Assembly: GCA_963663315.1 (NCBI GenBank)
Contig: OY760176.1
Span: forward strand, 1,674,001 to 1,738,000
DNA from: G963663315 sp963663315
Lineage (GTDB): Bacteria > Pseudomonadota > Gammaproteobacteria > Arenicellales > Poriferihabitantaceae
DNA: 64,000 nt
Direction: 5' to 3'
Shown: piece by piece, positions 35,315 through 45,207 of the stretch
Position numbering within the stretch: position 1 is the stretch's first letter
Layout: each line of letters begins with the position of its first letter
Position numbers and translations under genes: made by a program
The notes under the pieces: generated by a model
Databases searched by the model: none
The model's input: the letters and a program-made list of their open reading frames with translations, nothing else
What the model was told of the DNA's origin: nothing

Positions 35315-38300
35315 TTGCATAACCCACACAATATCCAAGGCATCCCATCAGCCGGGATCGAATACTCAACCGGCGCTCCGCCACATACCGAAGACGAATC
35401 GGATGCTTCGGCATCGGAGGAGGACAAACTCTTTCAGCCCTGTTGCATCTCGCTCGACCTTGAGGTCAACAGGAAAGACGCCCGCATCCACGCCTTTGGC
35501 GCTGTCCGCAGGGATACCGGCAGGCGTCTGGTTCATTCGGGCAGCGGTCTTTCGACTGCGCTGGCCAGGCTCGACGATCTGGCAGCGGGGGCATCCTTCG
35601 TTCTGGGTCACAATCTGATCGCCTTCGACCTTCCCCATCTGGCTGCGGCAAAGCCTGATCTGCGGCTCTTGAAGCTACCGGCGGTGGACACCCTGAGACT
35701 CAGCCCCCTCGCGTTTCCCCGCAATCCCTATCACCATCTGGTCAAGCACTACCAGGACGGCAGACTCAAGCACGTCCAGGTGAACGACCCGGAACTGGAC
35801 GCCCGCCTTGCGTTACAGGTTTTTGGCGACCAGTGGAAAGCGTTGCAGGAAGCTTCGCCGGATCTGCTGGTAGCCTGGCACTGGCTGACTACGCCGGAGC
35901 CTGAAGGAGTGGACCGCGCCCTGGACGATTTCTTTTCTGGATTACGTCGCTCACGCCGCCCTTCTGAAGCCGAAGCCCGTTCGGCTATAGCCCAGCGACT
36001 GGAAGGCGTTGTCTGCGTAGCCCTGGGCAGAGAGGTTACGGCGCAAGCGGAAAAGTACGGATGGGCGCTGGCCTATGCGCTGGCCTGGCTGTCAGTTGCC
36101 GGCGGCAACTCGGTTATGCCACCCTGGGTGCGCCACCAGTTCCCGAAAGCCGGGTATCTGGTGCGCCGTCTCAGAGACGTTGCATGTATCGACCCCGCGT
36201 GTGACTGGTGCCGTGAGCGGCACGATGCACGCAAGGAGTTAAAGCGCTGGTTCGGCTTCGACGACTTTCGTCCCGAACCGGCGGACGACGACGGGCATCC
36301 CTTGCAGCAGGCTATCGTCGAAGCGGCGATGGCAGGGGAGCATGTGCTGGGGATTCTGCCCACAGGTACTGGTAAGTCGCTGTGCTACCAGATTCCGGCG
36401 CTGTCGCGCTACGACAAGACCGGGGCGCTGACGGTGGTGATCTCGCCTCTGGTCGCGCTCATGGCGGATCAGGTGGCGGGAATGGAGAAGAGTGGAGTCG
36501 GCTCGTGCGTGACCATAAACGGTATGTTGTCGATGCCCGAGCGTGCCGACGCGCTTGACCGGGTCCGGCTGGGGGATGCAGGCATCCTTATCATCTCTCC
36601 GGAGCAGCTTCGCTCCCGCTCTTTGCGCCGGGTGCTCGACCAACGCGAGGTCGGCGCCTGGGTGCTGGACGAAGCACACTGTCTGTCGCGTTGGGGGCAC
36701 GATTTCAGGCCCGATTACCGGTATGTGGGCCGCTTCATCCGGGAGAAGGCGGGCGAGGAGCCGATACCGCCGGTGCTGTGCCTGACCGCGACCGCCAAGC
36801 CGGACGTAGTGGAGGACATCAAACGGCATTTCCGGGACAAGCTCGCGATCAATCTGACCGTTTTCGACGGCGGAGCGGAGCGCAGCAACCTGACATTCGA
36901 GGTGATCCCGATTTCCGAAGGAGAGAAATTCGCCCACATCCATCAGGTCCTGATGTCGTACCTGCCACCAGCAATGCCTGGCGGCGCAATCGTCTACTGC
37001 GCGACGCGGAAAACAAGCGAGGAGGTTTCCGAATACCTTCAATTGAAGGAAGTCTCGGCGGAGTATTACCATGCAGGCCTGCCGCCGGAGAGCAGGAAGG
37101 ATGTGCAACGCCGCTTCATCGACGGCGAGATTCGCGCCATCGCGGCGACCAACGCTTTCGGTATGGGGATCGACAAGCCGGACGTGCGGCTGGTGATACA
37201 CGCCGACATTCCGGGGTCGCTGGAGAACTACCTTCAAGAGGCCGGTCGAGCCGGACGAGACCGTGAAACAGCGTGTTGCGTATTGCTGTATACACCGGAT
37301 GACGTGGAGCGTCAGTTCGGCATGTCGGCCCGGTCACGACTCACCAGGGAGGAGATTCACGGCATTCTCCGGGCATTACGCAACCTGGACCGAAAAAAAC
37401 GGTTCGCCGGCGATGTCGTCGCTACAGCGGGTGAAATCCTCGGCGAGGACGAGGAAAATGCGTTCAAGCGGGACGTGACCACCGACGATACCCGCGTGCG
37501 AACCGCTGTTGCCTGGCTGGAAGAAGCAGAACTCGTGACCCGGGAGGAGAACCTTGTCCAGTTGTTTCCGTCCTCGCTCCGGGTAAGTTCGGTCGGGGAA
37601 GCGGAGAAACGACTCGCAAAAGCAGACATCCAGTATTCTTATCGAAATCAATTGCTGCGCATTGCCGAGACTCTGATTGAGGCAGACGCGGACGAAGGCG
37701 TCACCACGGACGAACTGATGGGGGCATCGGGACTGGGTTCGGAGGGTGTGCGCAAGGCGCTATGTGATCTCGAACGACTCGGTATCTCCAGCAATGACAT
37801 GGCGCTGACTGCGTTCGTCCATGTCGGCGTGGAGCGCGCCTCCCTCAAGCGCCTGAAGGAAGCGGAGGCGCTGGAGACTGCCCTGATCGCCCACATGCGC
37901 GAGACAGCGCCGGATCAGAGTAAGGGAGACACTTCGTCCCTGCATCTGCGTATTGCCGCCCAAATCCTGCGAGACCAGGGCCTGTCCGACCCCCTGCCGG
38001 AGCGTCTGTGGCGCATCATCCGTGGTATCGCTTATGACGGCCGCGGCGAAAACGGCGCCGCAGGCAGCCTGACTGTGCGCAAGCAGGACGCGGAGACGGT
38101 ACGGGTGACGCTGCAACGGGAATGGCAGGCGCTGGATGAAACCGCAAGGCTGCGTCGAGAGGGGGCCAGGTGCCTGTTGGAGCATCTCATCGGCTGCCTT
38201 CCGTCCGGCATCAGGGGGATGGATATGCTGTCCGAGACCACACTTGGCAAGCTGTTGCAGGCGATTGAGTCGGATCTGGTTTTGAAAAGCAGTGTCAGGA

Positions 38301-40546
38301 ACACCTCCAGGCTACTGGACCGCGCTCTGCTGTGGCTGCACGAGCTGGATGTGATTCGCCTCAACAAGGGGCTGGCGGTGTTCCGTCCGGCCATGACAAT
38401 TCGTCTGGAACATCAGGAACGACGCGGATTTGCTAAGGCGGACTTCGAACCCCTTGCGCTTCACTACAAGGGGCAAGTCCTGCAAGTCCACGTTATGGTG
38501 GAATTCGCGGAGCGCGGCCTCAAGACCATGAGCGAGGCGCTGCGTCTGGCTATGGACTACTTCACACTGAATGAGGATGAGTTTCTTGCGCGCTGGCTGC
38601 CCGGACGGGACAAGGAGATCGGCCGGGAGACTACGCCCGAATCCTGGCACGCCATCGTCGAGAATCTGAAAAACCCGGTTCAGCAGAGAATCGTCGCCGA
38701 TGAACGGGAGCGGACCAACGTGCTGGCGCTCGCTGGCCCCGGTTCCGGCAAGACGCGCGTGCTGGTGCATCGTATCGCCTGGCTGATACGCGTGAGAAGG
38801 CAGAACGCCCGTGGAATACTGGCCCTGGCGTACAATCGTCACGCGGCCGTCGATATCCGACGGCGTCTTGTGAAATTGATCGGTAATGACGCTCGCGGCG
38901 TGACCGTGCTCACCTGCCATGCTCTGGCAATGCGGCTTACCGGGGCCAGCTTCACGGGCCGTACGGAAAGCCCCGACAGTGAGATGTTCCAGGAGGTGAT
39001 CCTTCACGCGGTCAAGTTGCTGCGCGGCGAGGGCCTGCTGCCAGAGGAAGCGGATGAACAGCGCGCGCGTCTGCTGGCAGGGTTCCGCTGGATCCTGGTG
39101 GACGAGTATCAGGACATTGGCCGGGATCAGTACGACCTGATATCAGCCCTGGCCGGGCGAACGCTCGGAGACGACGACGGCAAGCTGACGTTGTTCGCGG
39201 TCGGCGACGACGATCAGAATATCTACGCCTTTAATGGCGCGTCAGTGGAGTTTATTCGGCGATTCGAGGCTGATTACGGGCCGAAACCGACTTACCTCAT
39301 TGAAAACTACCGTTCCACAGGAAACATCGTAGCAGCCGCCAACGCGGTGATCGAGCCGGCGCGGGAACGGATGAAGACCGGTCATCCGATCCGAATCAAT
39401 CGGGCGCGCTTCAAGGAACCCCGGGGTGGGTCGTGGGAAAAGCTTGACCCCGTTTCGCGTGGACGTGTACAAATCCTGCCGGCCGGCCAGGATCCGGTCT
39501 CGCAAGCGCAATCCGTTATGGTGGAGTTTCAGCGCCTCGCCGGGATTGCCCCGGACTGGGACTGGTCTGGCTGCGCGGTGATCGCGCGCGATTGGGAGTA
39601 TCTGGTTCCGGTACGCGCGTTCTGCGAGGTGCACGGCATACCCTCACAGATGGGAAACGAGGAAATCCCGAGTTTCTGGCGACTGCGCGAGACCCGGGCA
39701 TTGGTGGGGTGGCTGCGTGAACGGAACCCCGGCATCGTCGACGGTGCGGCTCTGCGTGGTTGGATAAATGCACTGCCATCCGACCCGTGGCACGACCTGC
39801 TGCGGCAGGCAATCGAGGAGCTCGTGTTGGAAACCGGCGGAGGAGAAATGCCGGTTGATCATTTCATTGAGTGGCTGGCAGAGTGGGGTCGAGAGATACG
39901 CCGTCGCCAGCACGGCCTGTTGCTGTTGACCGGTCACCGCGCCAAGGGACTGGAGTTCGACCATGTGGCTGTGCTGGACGGCGGTTGGAACCGCATCGGC
40001 GCCGACGAGGACCCGGATGCGCCGCGCCGGCTATATTATGTGGCGATGACGCGCGCACAGCAGACCCTCACACTCGCGCACTTTCAGGAACCCCATGGAT
40101 TGCTGGAAGCGTTGTCTGACAATGGTTCGGTGGTGCGGCGCGAACCGGTCGAACTTCCGCCCGGCCCGGAGGCGCTTGGTTACCGTTACGTCCGCACCCG
40201 TCTCCAGGATGTGGACCTGGGTTTTGCCGGGCGACGCGGTGACCGCCATCCAATCCATCGCTCCATTGCCGCGCTGTCGCCCGGTGATCCACTGGACACC
40301 CGCATCGTGGATCAGGGGTACTGGGAGTTGCTGGACCGAACGGGCACAATCGTGGGGCGTCTCGCCAGGAGCTTCAAACCGCCCACCGGAACACGATGCC
40401 GATCCGCCGAGGTATTGGCCGTCGTCGGGTGGAGCCGGGAAGCAACAGCATTGCAGTATCGTGAAAGAGTCAAATGCGACTCCTGGGAGGTGGTGGTGCC
40501 TGAACTCGTGTTCGAACTTGACAAACAGGAACCTGTTTATCACTGA
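35315..40546 (+). CDS. Exonuclease-RecQ-UvrD fusion helicase
   Basis: This 1743-residue protein joins three nucleic-acid activities. First is a DEDD-like 3'-5' exonuclease domain (D48-x-E50 in SLDLE, D105 in GHNLIAFDLPH, D162 in NDPELDARL). Second is a RecQ-type superfamily 2 helicase (Walker A GILPTGTGKS at 346-355, DEAH at 452-455, QEAGRAGRDR near 645). Third is a UvrD-type superfamily 1 helicase (Walker A GPGSGKT at 1141-1147, VDEYQD at 1262-1267, GDDDQNIYAFNGAS near 1297, and HRAKGLEFDHVAVLDG and YVAMTRAQQTL toward the end). About 430 residues between the helicases show no motif I recognise. The TTG at 35315 is the earliest start after an in-frame TAA; no ATG gives a better one. The gene is G+C-rich compared with its neighbours and lies in a defence-type island, so a role in repair or anti-phage defence is likely but unproven. 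Confidence 0.88.
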   Translation: MHNPHNIQGIPSAGIEYSTGAPPHTEDESDASASEEDKLFQPCCISLDLEVNRKDARIHAFGAVRRDTGRRLVHSGSGLSTALARLDDLAAGASFVLGHNLIAFDLPHLAAAKPDLRLLKLPAVDTLRLSPLAFPRNPYHHLVKHYQDGRLKHVQVNDPELDARLALQVFGDQWKALQEASPDLLVAWHWLTTPEPEGVDRALDDFFSGLRRSRRPSEAEARSAIAQRLEGVVCVALGREVTAQAEKYGWALAYALAWLSVAGGNSVMPPWVRHQFPKAGYLVRRLRDVACIDPACDWCRERHDARKELKRWFGFDDFRPEPADDDGHPLQQAIVEAAMAGEHVLGILPTGTGKSLCYQIPALSRYDKTGALTVVISPLVALMADQVAGMEKSGVGSCVTINGMLSMPERADALDRVRLGDAGILIISPEQLRSRSLRRVLDQREVGAWVLDEAHCLSRWGHDFRPDYRYVGRFIREKAGEEPIPPVLCLTATAKPDVVEDIKRHFRDKLAINLTVFDGGAERSNLTFEVIPISEGEKFAHIHQVLMSYLPPAMPGGAIVYCATRKTSEEVSEYLQLKEVSAEYYHAGLPPESRKDVQRRFIDGEIRAIAATNAFGMGIDKPDVRLVIHADIPGSLENYLQEAGRAGRDRETACCVLLYTPDDVERQFGMSARSRLTREEIHGILRALRNLDRKKRFAGDVVATAGEILGEDEENAFKRDVTTDDTRVRTAVAWLEEAELVTREENLVQLFPSSLRVSSVGEAEKRLAKADIQYSYRNQLLRIAETLIEADADEGVTTDELMGASGLGSEGVRKALCDLERLGISSNDMALTAFVHVGVERASLKRLKEAEALETALIAHMRETAPDQSKGDTSSLHLRIAAQILRDQGLSDPLPERLWRIIRGIAYDGRGENGAAGSLTVRKQDAETVRVTLQREWQALDETARLRREGARCLLEHLIGCLPSGIRGMDMLSETTLGKLLQAIESDLVLKSSVRNTSRLLDRALLWLHELDVIRLNKGLAVFRPAMTIRLEHQERRGFAKADFEPLALHYKGQVLQVHVMVEFAERGLKTMSEALRLAMDYFTLNEDEFLARWLPGRDKEIGRETTPESWHAIVENLKNPVQQRIVADERERTNVLALAGPGSGKTRVLVHRIAWLIRVRRQNARGILALAYNRHAAVDIRRRLVKLIGNDARGVTVLTCHALAMRLTGASFTGRTESPDSEMFQEVILHAVKLLRGEGLLPEEADEQRARLLAGFRWILVDEYQDIGRDQYDLISALAGRTLGDDDGKLTLFAVGDDDQNIYAFNGASVEFIRRFEADYGPKPTYLIENYRSTGNIVAAANAVIEPARERMKTGHPIRINRARFKEPRGGSWEKLDPVSRGRVQILPAGQDPVSQAQSVMVEFQRLAGIAPDWDWSGCAVIARDWEYLVPVRAFCEVHGIPSQMGNEEIPSFWRLRETRALVGWLRERNPGIVDGAALRGWINALPSDPWHDLLRQAIEELVLETGGGEMPVDHFIEWLAEWGREIRRRQHGLLLLTGHRAKGLEFDHVAVLDGGWNRIGADEDPDAPRRLYYVAMTRAQQTLTLAHFQEPHGLLEALSDNGSVVRREPVELPPGPEALGYRYVRTRLQDVDLGFAGRRGDRHPIHRSIAALSPGDPLDTRIVDQGYWELLDRTGTIVGRLARSFKPPTGTRCRSAEVLAVVGWSREATALQYRERVKCDSWEVVVPELVFELDKQEPVYH

Positions 40547-40619
40547 AACCGGACAGATTACGTGCTACAGAACCGGACATTCCTGTTTGTTACTAACACT
40601 TTTCAAAAAGGATGGTGTA

Positions 40620-40634
40620 TGATGAATTACATCA
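40620..40634. promoter_or_regulatory. Candidate ParD operator
   Basis: A 5-bp palindrome, TGATG-AATTA-CATCA, lies 38 bases upstream of the antitoxin ATG and overlaps a possible -10 element (TATGAT at 40618-40623). Ribbon-helix-helix antitoxins usually bind short palindromes near their promoter. The role is inferred. Confidence 0.35.
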
Positions 40635-40672
40635 ATAATATGATTTTTACATATCCGCTTGGAGGCCATTTT

Positions 40673-40918
40673 ATGAGCACTACACGCAAAACAATCACCG
40701 TGACCGACCAGCAAGACGGCTGGATCAAGGCGCAAATTGCAGCGGGGAAATTCACCAATGACAGTGAGTATATCCGTGATTTGATCCGCCGCGATCAAGC
40801 CAGCAATGCCGAAATTGAAACAATCCGCGCTGCGTTGATTGATGCCGAGGAATCCGGCGAGCCGCAGCCTTTTGACGGAGACCTGTTTAAACAGGAAATG
40901 AAAGCAAAACATGGCTGA
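40673..40918 (+). CDS. ParD-like ribbon-helix-helix antitoxin
   Basis: This 81-residue protein has the ParD-type N-terminus (RKTITVTDQQDGWIKAQIAA, then DSEYIRDLIRRDQ), a DNA-binding and dimerisation fold. A strong ribosome site (TTGGAGG) precedes the ATG at 40673, which rules out the longer upstream frame. It overlaps parE by eight bases. Confidence 0.88.
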   Translation: MSTTRKTITVTDQQDGWIKAQIAAGKFTNDSEYIRDLIRRDQASNAEIETIRAALIDAEESGEPQPFDGDLFKQEMKAKHG

Positions 40919-41201
40919 ATATCGTCTTGCACCGAAAGCATGGGACGATATGGAGGCCGTATGGCTGTATTCATTGTCCGAATGGGACGCACGGCAAACA
41001 GAACGTTATAGTGACAGCCTGATAGACGCTTTTGTGTTTCTAGCGGAAAATTTTGGAGCTGGTACAGCCTGCGACCATATCCGTGAAGGCTACAGGCGAT
41101 ATCCGGTAAAGCGCCACATGGTTTATTACCGTGAAACCTCTTACGGCATTGAGGTTATGCGTGTTTTGCATGATCGAATGCTTGCCTCACGGCATTTTTG
41201 A
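40911..41201 (+). CDS. ParE-like toxin
   Basis: This 96-residue RelE/ParE-superfamily protein has YRLAPKAWDDMEAVWLYS, a central helix pair and the C-terminal VKRHMVYYRE...VMRVLHDRMLASRHF pattern. ParE toxins poison DNA gyrase. The overlap with parD is typical of such pairs. Placement right after the helicase suggests it may stabilise the island. Confidence 0.88.
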   Translation: MAEYRLAPKAWDDMEAVWLYSLSEWDARQTERYSDSLIDAFVFLAENFGAGTACDHIREGYRRYPVKRHMVYYRETSYGIEVMRVLHDRMLASRHF

Positions 41202-41224
41202 ACGAACTAACACATGGAGAAAGC

Positions 41225-41308
41225 ATGTTTGACCCAGTAAAAACCGTTGGCGTGTATGTCGAAGACCAGCAGGCCGCAACTGATTTTTATAAGGTACAGA
41301 CAAAATGA
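41225..41308 (+). pseudogene. N-terminal remnant of a VOC (glyoxalase-like) gene
   Basis: A 27-codon frame (MFDPVKTVGVYVEDQQAATDF) after a good ribosome site (GGAGA) matches the first strand and helix of vicinal-oxygen-chelate proteins. It then ends after a few unrelated codons. Its TGA overlaps the next gene's ATG, so it may now work as a leader that couples translation to the thioesterase. Confidence 0.55.
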
Positions 41309-41730
41309 AAAAAACCCTTGAACCAGGCATTAAATTCGAGCACAGTTTCAAGCTTACTGAAGCGAAAATGGTGCCTGCGTTGTATCCGGAAGCTCCTGAG
41401 TTCCAGTTCATGCCTGAAGTCTTCGCGACCGGATTTATGGTGGGGTTCATGGAGTGGGCCTGTCTGAACTCGGTCATCCCCTGTCTGGACTGGCCGAGGG
41501 AACAGACTGTCGGGACTCATGTCAATATGAGCCATCTGGCCGCTACGCCGTGCGGATTCACTGTGACCGCCAAAGTGGAGCTTGTGGAGGTTGATGGTCG
41601 GCGACTGAAATTCGAGGTGCAGGGCTACGATGATCTCGATTTGATTTGTCAGGGTACCCACGAAAGATTTATCATTGACAAACAAAAGTTCGACCAGACT
41701 ATCGAGAATAAGCGTGCACAACTGACTTGA
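41305..41730 (+). CDS. FlK-like thioesterase
   Basis: This 141-residue hot-dog-fold protein resembles fluoroacetyl-CoA thioesterase-type enzymes (FATGFMVGFMEWACLNSV, TVGTHVNMSHLAATPCGFTVTAKVEL, GTHERFIID). Family members hydrolyse small acyl-CoAs; general housekeeping members are common. The ATG overlaps the VOC remnant's stop. Confidence 0.8.
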   Translation: MKKTLEPGIKFEHSFKLTEAKMVPALYPEAPEFQFMPEVFATGFMVGFMEWACLNSVIPCLDWPREQTVGTHVNMSHLAATPCGFTVTAKVELVEVDGRRLKFEVQGYDDLDLICQGTHERFIIDKQKFDQTIENKRAQLT

Positions 41731-41779
41731 TCTCGTTATCCTGTTCGATTTCCAACCGATGGCATTGAGGGGCATCACC

Positions 41780-42268
41780 ATGAATAAATCAACTCGACTT
41801 GGACTGACCTACAAGGTCATTGCGTTGGCCATAGGCTGGCTGATCTTCCAGAGCGCTGCGCTGGCGGCAGGTGGCGGGAGTGAGACCAGTCCAGCCAATG
41901 TGCGACCTCTTCCTGTTGAAATACAAACATGGATAGATGACGAGGAATTTGACCGCGCCCTGGATGCGCTTACCGAATTTGTAAACCATGAAACCGAGAA
42001 TGCCGATGCCTGGAACCTGCTGGGCTACAGCCAGCGTAAAACCGGAATGCTGGATGCATCCCTGGTATCTTACAAAAAGGCACTCCGACTCGACAAAAAG
42101 CACCTGGGCGCTCACGAATATATTGGCGAGCTTTATCTGATTTTAAACAAGGTGAAGAAAGCGAAACAGCATCTGGCCAGACTCAAGAGGTACTGTGGAG
42201 ACTGCGACGAGTATCAGGACCTTGCCGCAGCCATCTCTGCCAAAGTGAATGCCGCTACCGGGGAATAA
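41780..42268 (+). CDS. Secreted TPR-repeat protein
   Basis: This 162-residue protein has an N-terminal signal peptide (hydrophobic to ALAA, near residue 30) and about two TPR repeats (AWNLLGYSQRKTGMLDASLVSYKKALRLD and the following unit). The end has a CGDC motif. It probably acts in the periplasm as a scaffold. The ATG at 41780 is preceded by AGGGG. No partner is suggested. Confidence 0.75.
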   Translation: MNKSTRLGLTYKVIALAIGWLIFQSAALAAGGGSETSPANVRPLPVEIQTWIDDEEFDRALDALTEFVNHETENADAWNLLGYSQRKTGMLDASLVSYKKALRLDKKHLGAHEYIGELYLILNKVKKAKQHLARLKRYCGDCDEYQDLAAAISAKVNAATGE

Positions 42269-42318
42269 CGATACTGACCGGATTTTATGGATTCAGTCAA
42301 TTCCGCTCTACGTGCGGG

Positions 42319-43671
42319 TCAACGGCCCAGGACTTCCACAATCGCATCCTTGTAGATACCCACCATCTGATCCAGGACGGACTCATCGGTAATCAGTGGC
42401 GGCGCATTGCAAATGATTTCGTTGCGTACCCGAGTGTACAGGCCACGATCCAATAACGCTTTGGTCAGTTTCGCACCGAGACCAAAATCCGCATCAATCC
42501 ATTCTTTGGTCTGCTTGTCCTTGACGATTTCGATGCCGTGCATCATGCCCTGACCACGAACATTGCCAACATGGGGATGATCGTCGAGGGCATCATGGAG
42601 TTTTTGCAGCATGGCTTCGCCTTTGGTGGCCGCCTGGCCCGGAAGGTCTTCATTTTCGATGATATCCAGAGTGGCCAATCCCACCGCGCAGGAGACAGGA
42701 TGACCACTATAGGTATAGGAGTGCATCCACGGGGATTTGCTGGAAGTAATGGTTTCTGCAATTTCATCAGTCATGCCAATTCCGCCCAGAGGAATTGCTC
42801 CTGAGGTAATCGATTTTGCAAATTGCACTAAATCAGGTTCAACCCCGTAGTGCTGTAATCCGAACATTTTTCCGGTTCTGCCGAAGCCTGTAATGACTTC
42901 GTCAGAAACTAGAAGGACATCATACTGATCACATATTTCGCGAATCCGTTTGAAATAATCCGGCTGCGCCGGAATGACTCCGCCGGCGCCCTGGACAGGT
43001 TCGGCAATAAACATTGCCACTGTTTCCGGGCCCTGTTTGAGAATCTCCTGTTCGAGTTCATTGGCTGCTGCAATACCCTGGGAGGAGCCATCCTCGGGAA
43101 CCGGATAATGATATGGGTCTGGAGAAGGGATGTGGCTGAAGCCGGGGATTCTTGGTTCGAACATGGGCCAATAAGCTTTGATGCCGGTTGCACACATGGC
43201 CGCGAAAGTAGTCCCGTGATAACTCCAGTCACGACTGATTACTTTGGTTTTTTCCGGTCGTCCTTTCGCTTTCCAGTAAAACCGGGCCAGTTTAATGTTG
43301 CTGTCTGTAGACTCCCCTCCACCAGAGGTAAAATAAAAATTATGCATATTTGAATAAACCATGGTGGACAGTCGTTCGGCAAGTTCAATGGCAGGTCTGT
43401 TGGAGCCGCCCGTATAACTTGAGGAAAATGCCAGTTCACTCATTTGCTTATAGGCAGCCTCAGCCAACTCCTGACGGCCATGGCCGGCACTCACATTCCA
43501 TAAACAGGACAGACCATCAATGTATTTATTACCGTCGGCGTCATAAAGAAACGAACCTTCTCCCCTGACCCAGACCCTGCCATCTGCATGACCTGGGGTG
43601 TGGTGCAGAGGATGGATCATGTGTTGATGATCTTTCGCCAGTAAGGCTGCGTTGGTGAGTGGGGCATTCAT
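42319..43671 (-). CDS. Class III aminotransferase (putrescine/taurine-type)
   Basis: This 450-residue PLP enzyme has ADGNKYIDGLSCLWNVSAGHG, FTSGGGESTDSNIKLAR, LVSDEVITGFGRTGK and the PLP-lysine segment FAKSITSGAIPLGG. It resembles putrescine-pyruvate and taurine-pyruvate aminotransferases, which remove a terminal amino group with pyruvate as acceptor. It faces the PuuB-like oxidase across a 190-bp divergent region, which supports a polyamine role. Confidence 0.85.
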   Translation of the reverse strand: MNAPLTNAALLAKDHQHMIHPLHHTPGHADGRVWVRGEGSFLYDADGNKYIDGLSCLWNVSAGHGRQELAEAAYKQMSELAFSSSYTGGSNRPAIELAERLSTMVYSNMHNFYFTSGGGESTDSNIKLARFYWKAKGRPEKTKVISRDWSYHGTTFAAMCATGIKAYWPMFEPRIPGFSHIPSPDPYHYPVPEDGSSQGIAAANELEQEILKQGPETVAMFIAEPVQGAGGVIPAQPDYFKRIREICDQYDVLLVSDEVITGFGRTGKMFGLQHYGVEPDLVQFAKSITSGAIPLGGIGMTDEIAETITSSKSPWMHSYTYSGHPVSCAVGLATLDIIENEDLPGQAATKGEAMLQKLHDALDDHPHVGNVRGQGMMHGIEIVKDKQTKEWIDADFGLGAKLTKALLDRGLYTRVRNEIICNAPPLITDESVLDQMVGIYKDAIVEVLGR

Positions 43672-43863
43672 GTGTTGTTTTCCTCAATTTGAGTGTTATG
43701 CCAGGGGCCGTTGTTACCCGGTTTGGGCTTGATTCTACACGTACAGCGGAGCATCTTTCAGCATCTTGCGAATCAACCTGTTTGATTATACCATCCGCCT
43801 ATGGCAGGAAAGACAACTTACCGGATACAACCCTGCACGGACTACAGGTAGATCAATAATGCA

Positions 43864-45165
43864 ATGAACCACGATCTATTCACTCCGGATTTCAAGTCCA
43901 CACCTTATTGGTGGGAGCGCACGCCACGACCTGACCCGGGTGAAAACGGATTGCCGGGTAATGCAGATGTGCTGATTATCGGATCCGGTTATACCGGATT
44001 ATCTGCTGCGATTGAAACCACAAAACGTGACCGGCACACGGTGGTGATTGACGCACAGGATGCGGGCTGGGGTTGCAGCTCCAGAAACGGGGGGCAAGTC
44101 AGTACCAGCATCAAACCCACTTTCGGTGAACTGAAAAGCAAATACGGGGCTGATGCCGCCCTTGCCATTCTGACCGAGGGCAATAATGCCCTGAACTGGG
44201 TGGAATCGGTGGTGAATGAAAACAGGATCGACTGCGACTTTCACCGGACAGGCCGGTTTTATGGCGCTCACTCACCAGCCGCACTGGATATGCTCCGCAA
44301 AAAAATCGAGGATACGCCCAGGCAACTGAACCACGATGCCTACATTGTGGAACGCGACCAGCAATACAGCGAAATAGGATCCGATTTTTATCATGGCGGA
44401 ATCGTGCATCCTTACCATGCTTCGATAGACCCTGGCCGATACCACCAGGGACTGCTTGACAACGCCAAAGCGCGTGGCGCCCAAATCATCAGTCATTGTG
44501 AAGCGAAACATATTTCATCAGACCGGGATGGTCACAGGGTCAAGACATCCAAAGGCACGATCCTGGCCAAACAGGTGATTGTCGCCACCAGCGGTTATAC
44601 CACCGGACTCACGCCCTGGCAGCGACGCAGGATCATACCGATCGGCTCTTATATCATTGCAACCGAACCCCTTCCGAACGGGCTTCCGGAAAGACTTATC
44701 CCGAAAGCGAGGGTCATTACCGACACGTTGAAAGTCATCGTCTACTACCGTCTCTGCCCGCAACGCCAACGCATTTTGTTTGGCGGTCGTGTTTCCATAA
44801 CCGAAACCAATCCAGAAACCAGCGCACCAAAATTGCGGAAATTGATGTTACAGCGTTTCCCTGAACTGGAATCCGTGAAAATCAGTCACTCATGGATGGG
44901 GCTCGTCGGATATACGTTTGACGCGATGCCCCATATCGGCGCCCGAAACGACATTCATTACAGTATGGGCTATTGTGGTTCCGGCATTTCCCTGGCCAGT
45001 TATTATGGCATGAAGGCCGGGCTGAAAGCAGTTGGTGACCCTGAAGGAAAAACCGCTATCGATCACCTGGCATTCCCCGGTCGCCTCTGGTATCGGCGGA
45101 AACCCTGGTTTCTTGCCCCTACGATTTTCTATTATCGCTGGCGCGACAACAGAAAGACCGCATGA
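43864..45165 (+). CDS. FAD-dependent amine oxidase, PuuB-like
   Basis: This 433-residue protein belongs to the DAO family with an N-terminal FAD motif (DVLIIGSGYTGLSAAIE), the GWGCSSRNGGQV signature and the C-terminal FDAMPHIG...YSMGYCGSGISLA. It resembles gamma-glutamylputrescine oxidase. It probably oxidises an N-substituted amine to aldehyde plus ammonia and H2O2. Its location opposite the class III aminotransferase suggests linked amine catabolism. Confidence 0.85.
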   Translation: MNHDLFTPDFKSTPYWWERTPRPDPGENGLPGNADVLIIGSGYTGLSAAIETTKRDRHTVVIDAQDAGWGCSSRNGGQVSTSIKPTFGELKSKYGADAALAILTEGNNALNWVESVVNENRIDCDFHRTGRFYGAHSPAALDMLRKKIEDTPRQLNHDAYIVERDQQYSEIGSDFYHGGIVHPYHASIDPGRYHQGLLDNAKARGAQIISHCEAKHISSDRDGHRVKTSKGTILAKQVIVATSGYTTGLTPWQRRRIIPIGSYIIATEPLPNGLPERLIPKARVITDTLKVIVYYRLCPQRQRILFGGRVSITETNPETSAPKLRKLMLQRFPELESVKISHSWMGLVGYTFDAMPHIGARNDIHYSMGYCGSGISLASYYGMKAGLKAVGDPEGKTAIDHLAFPGRLWYRRKPWFLAPTIFYYRWRDNRKTA

Positions 45166-45207
45166 CGCACCAAGGCATCTGTCGCTGATCCTGAAATCAA
45201 TCCGGTG

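Noticed and set aside
36239..37237. 332-codon antisense frame in the RecQ region
   Set aside because: The sense frame carries intact RecQ motifs; the antisense has none.
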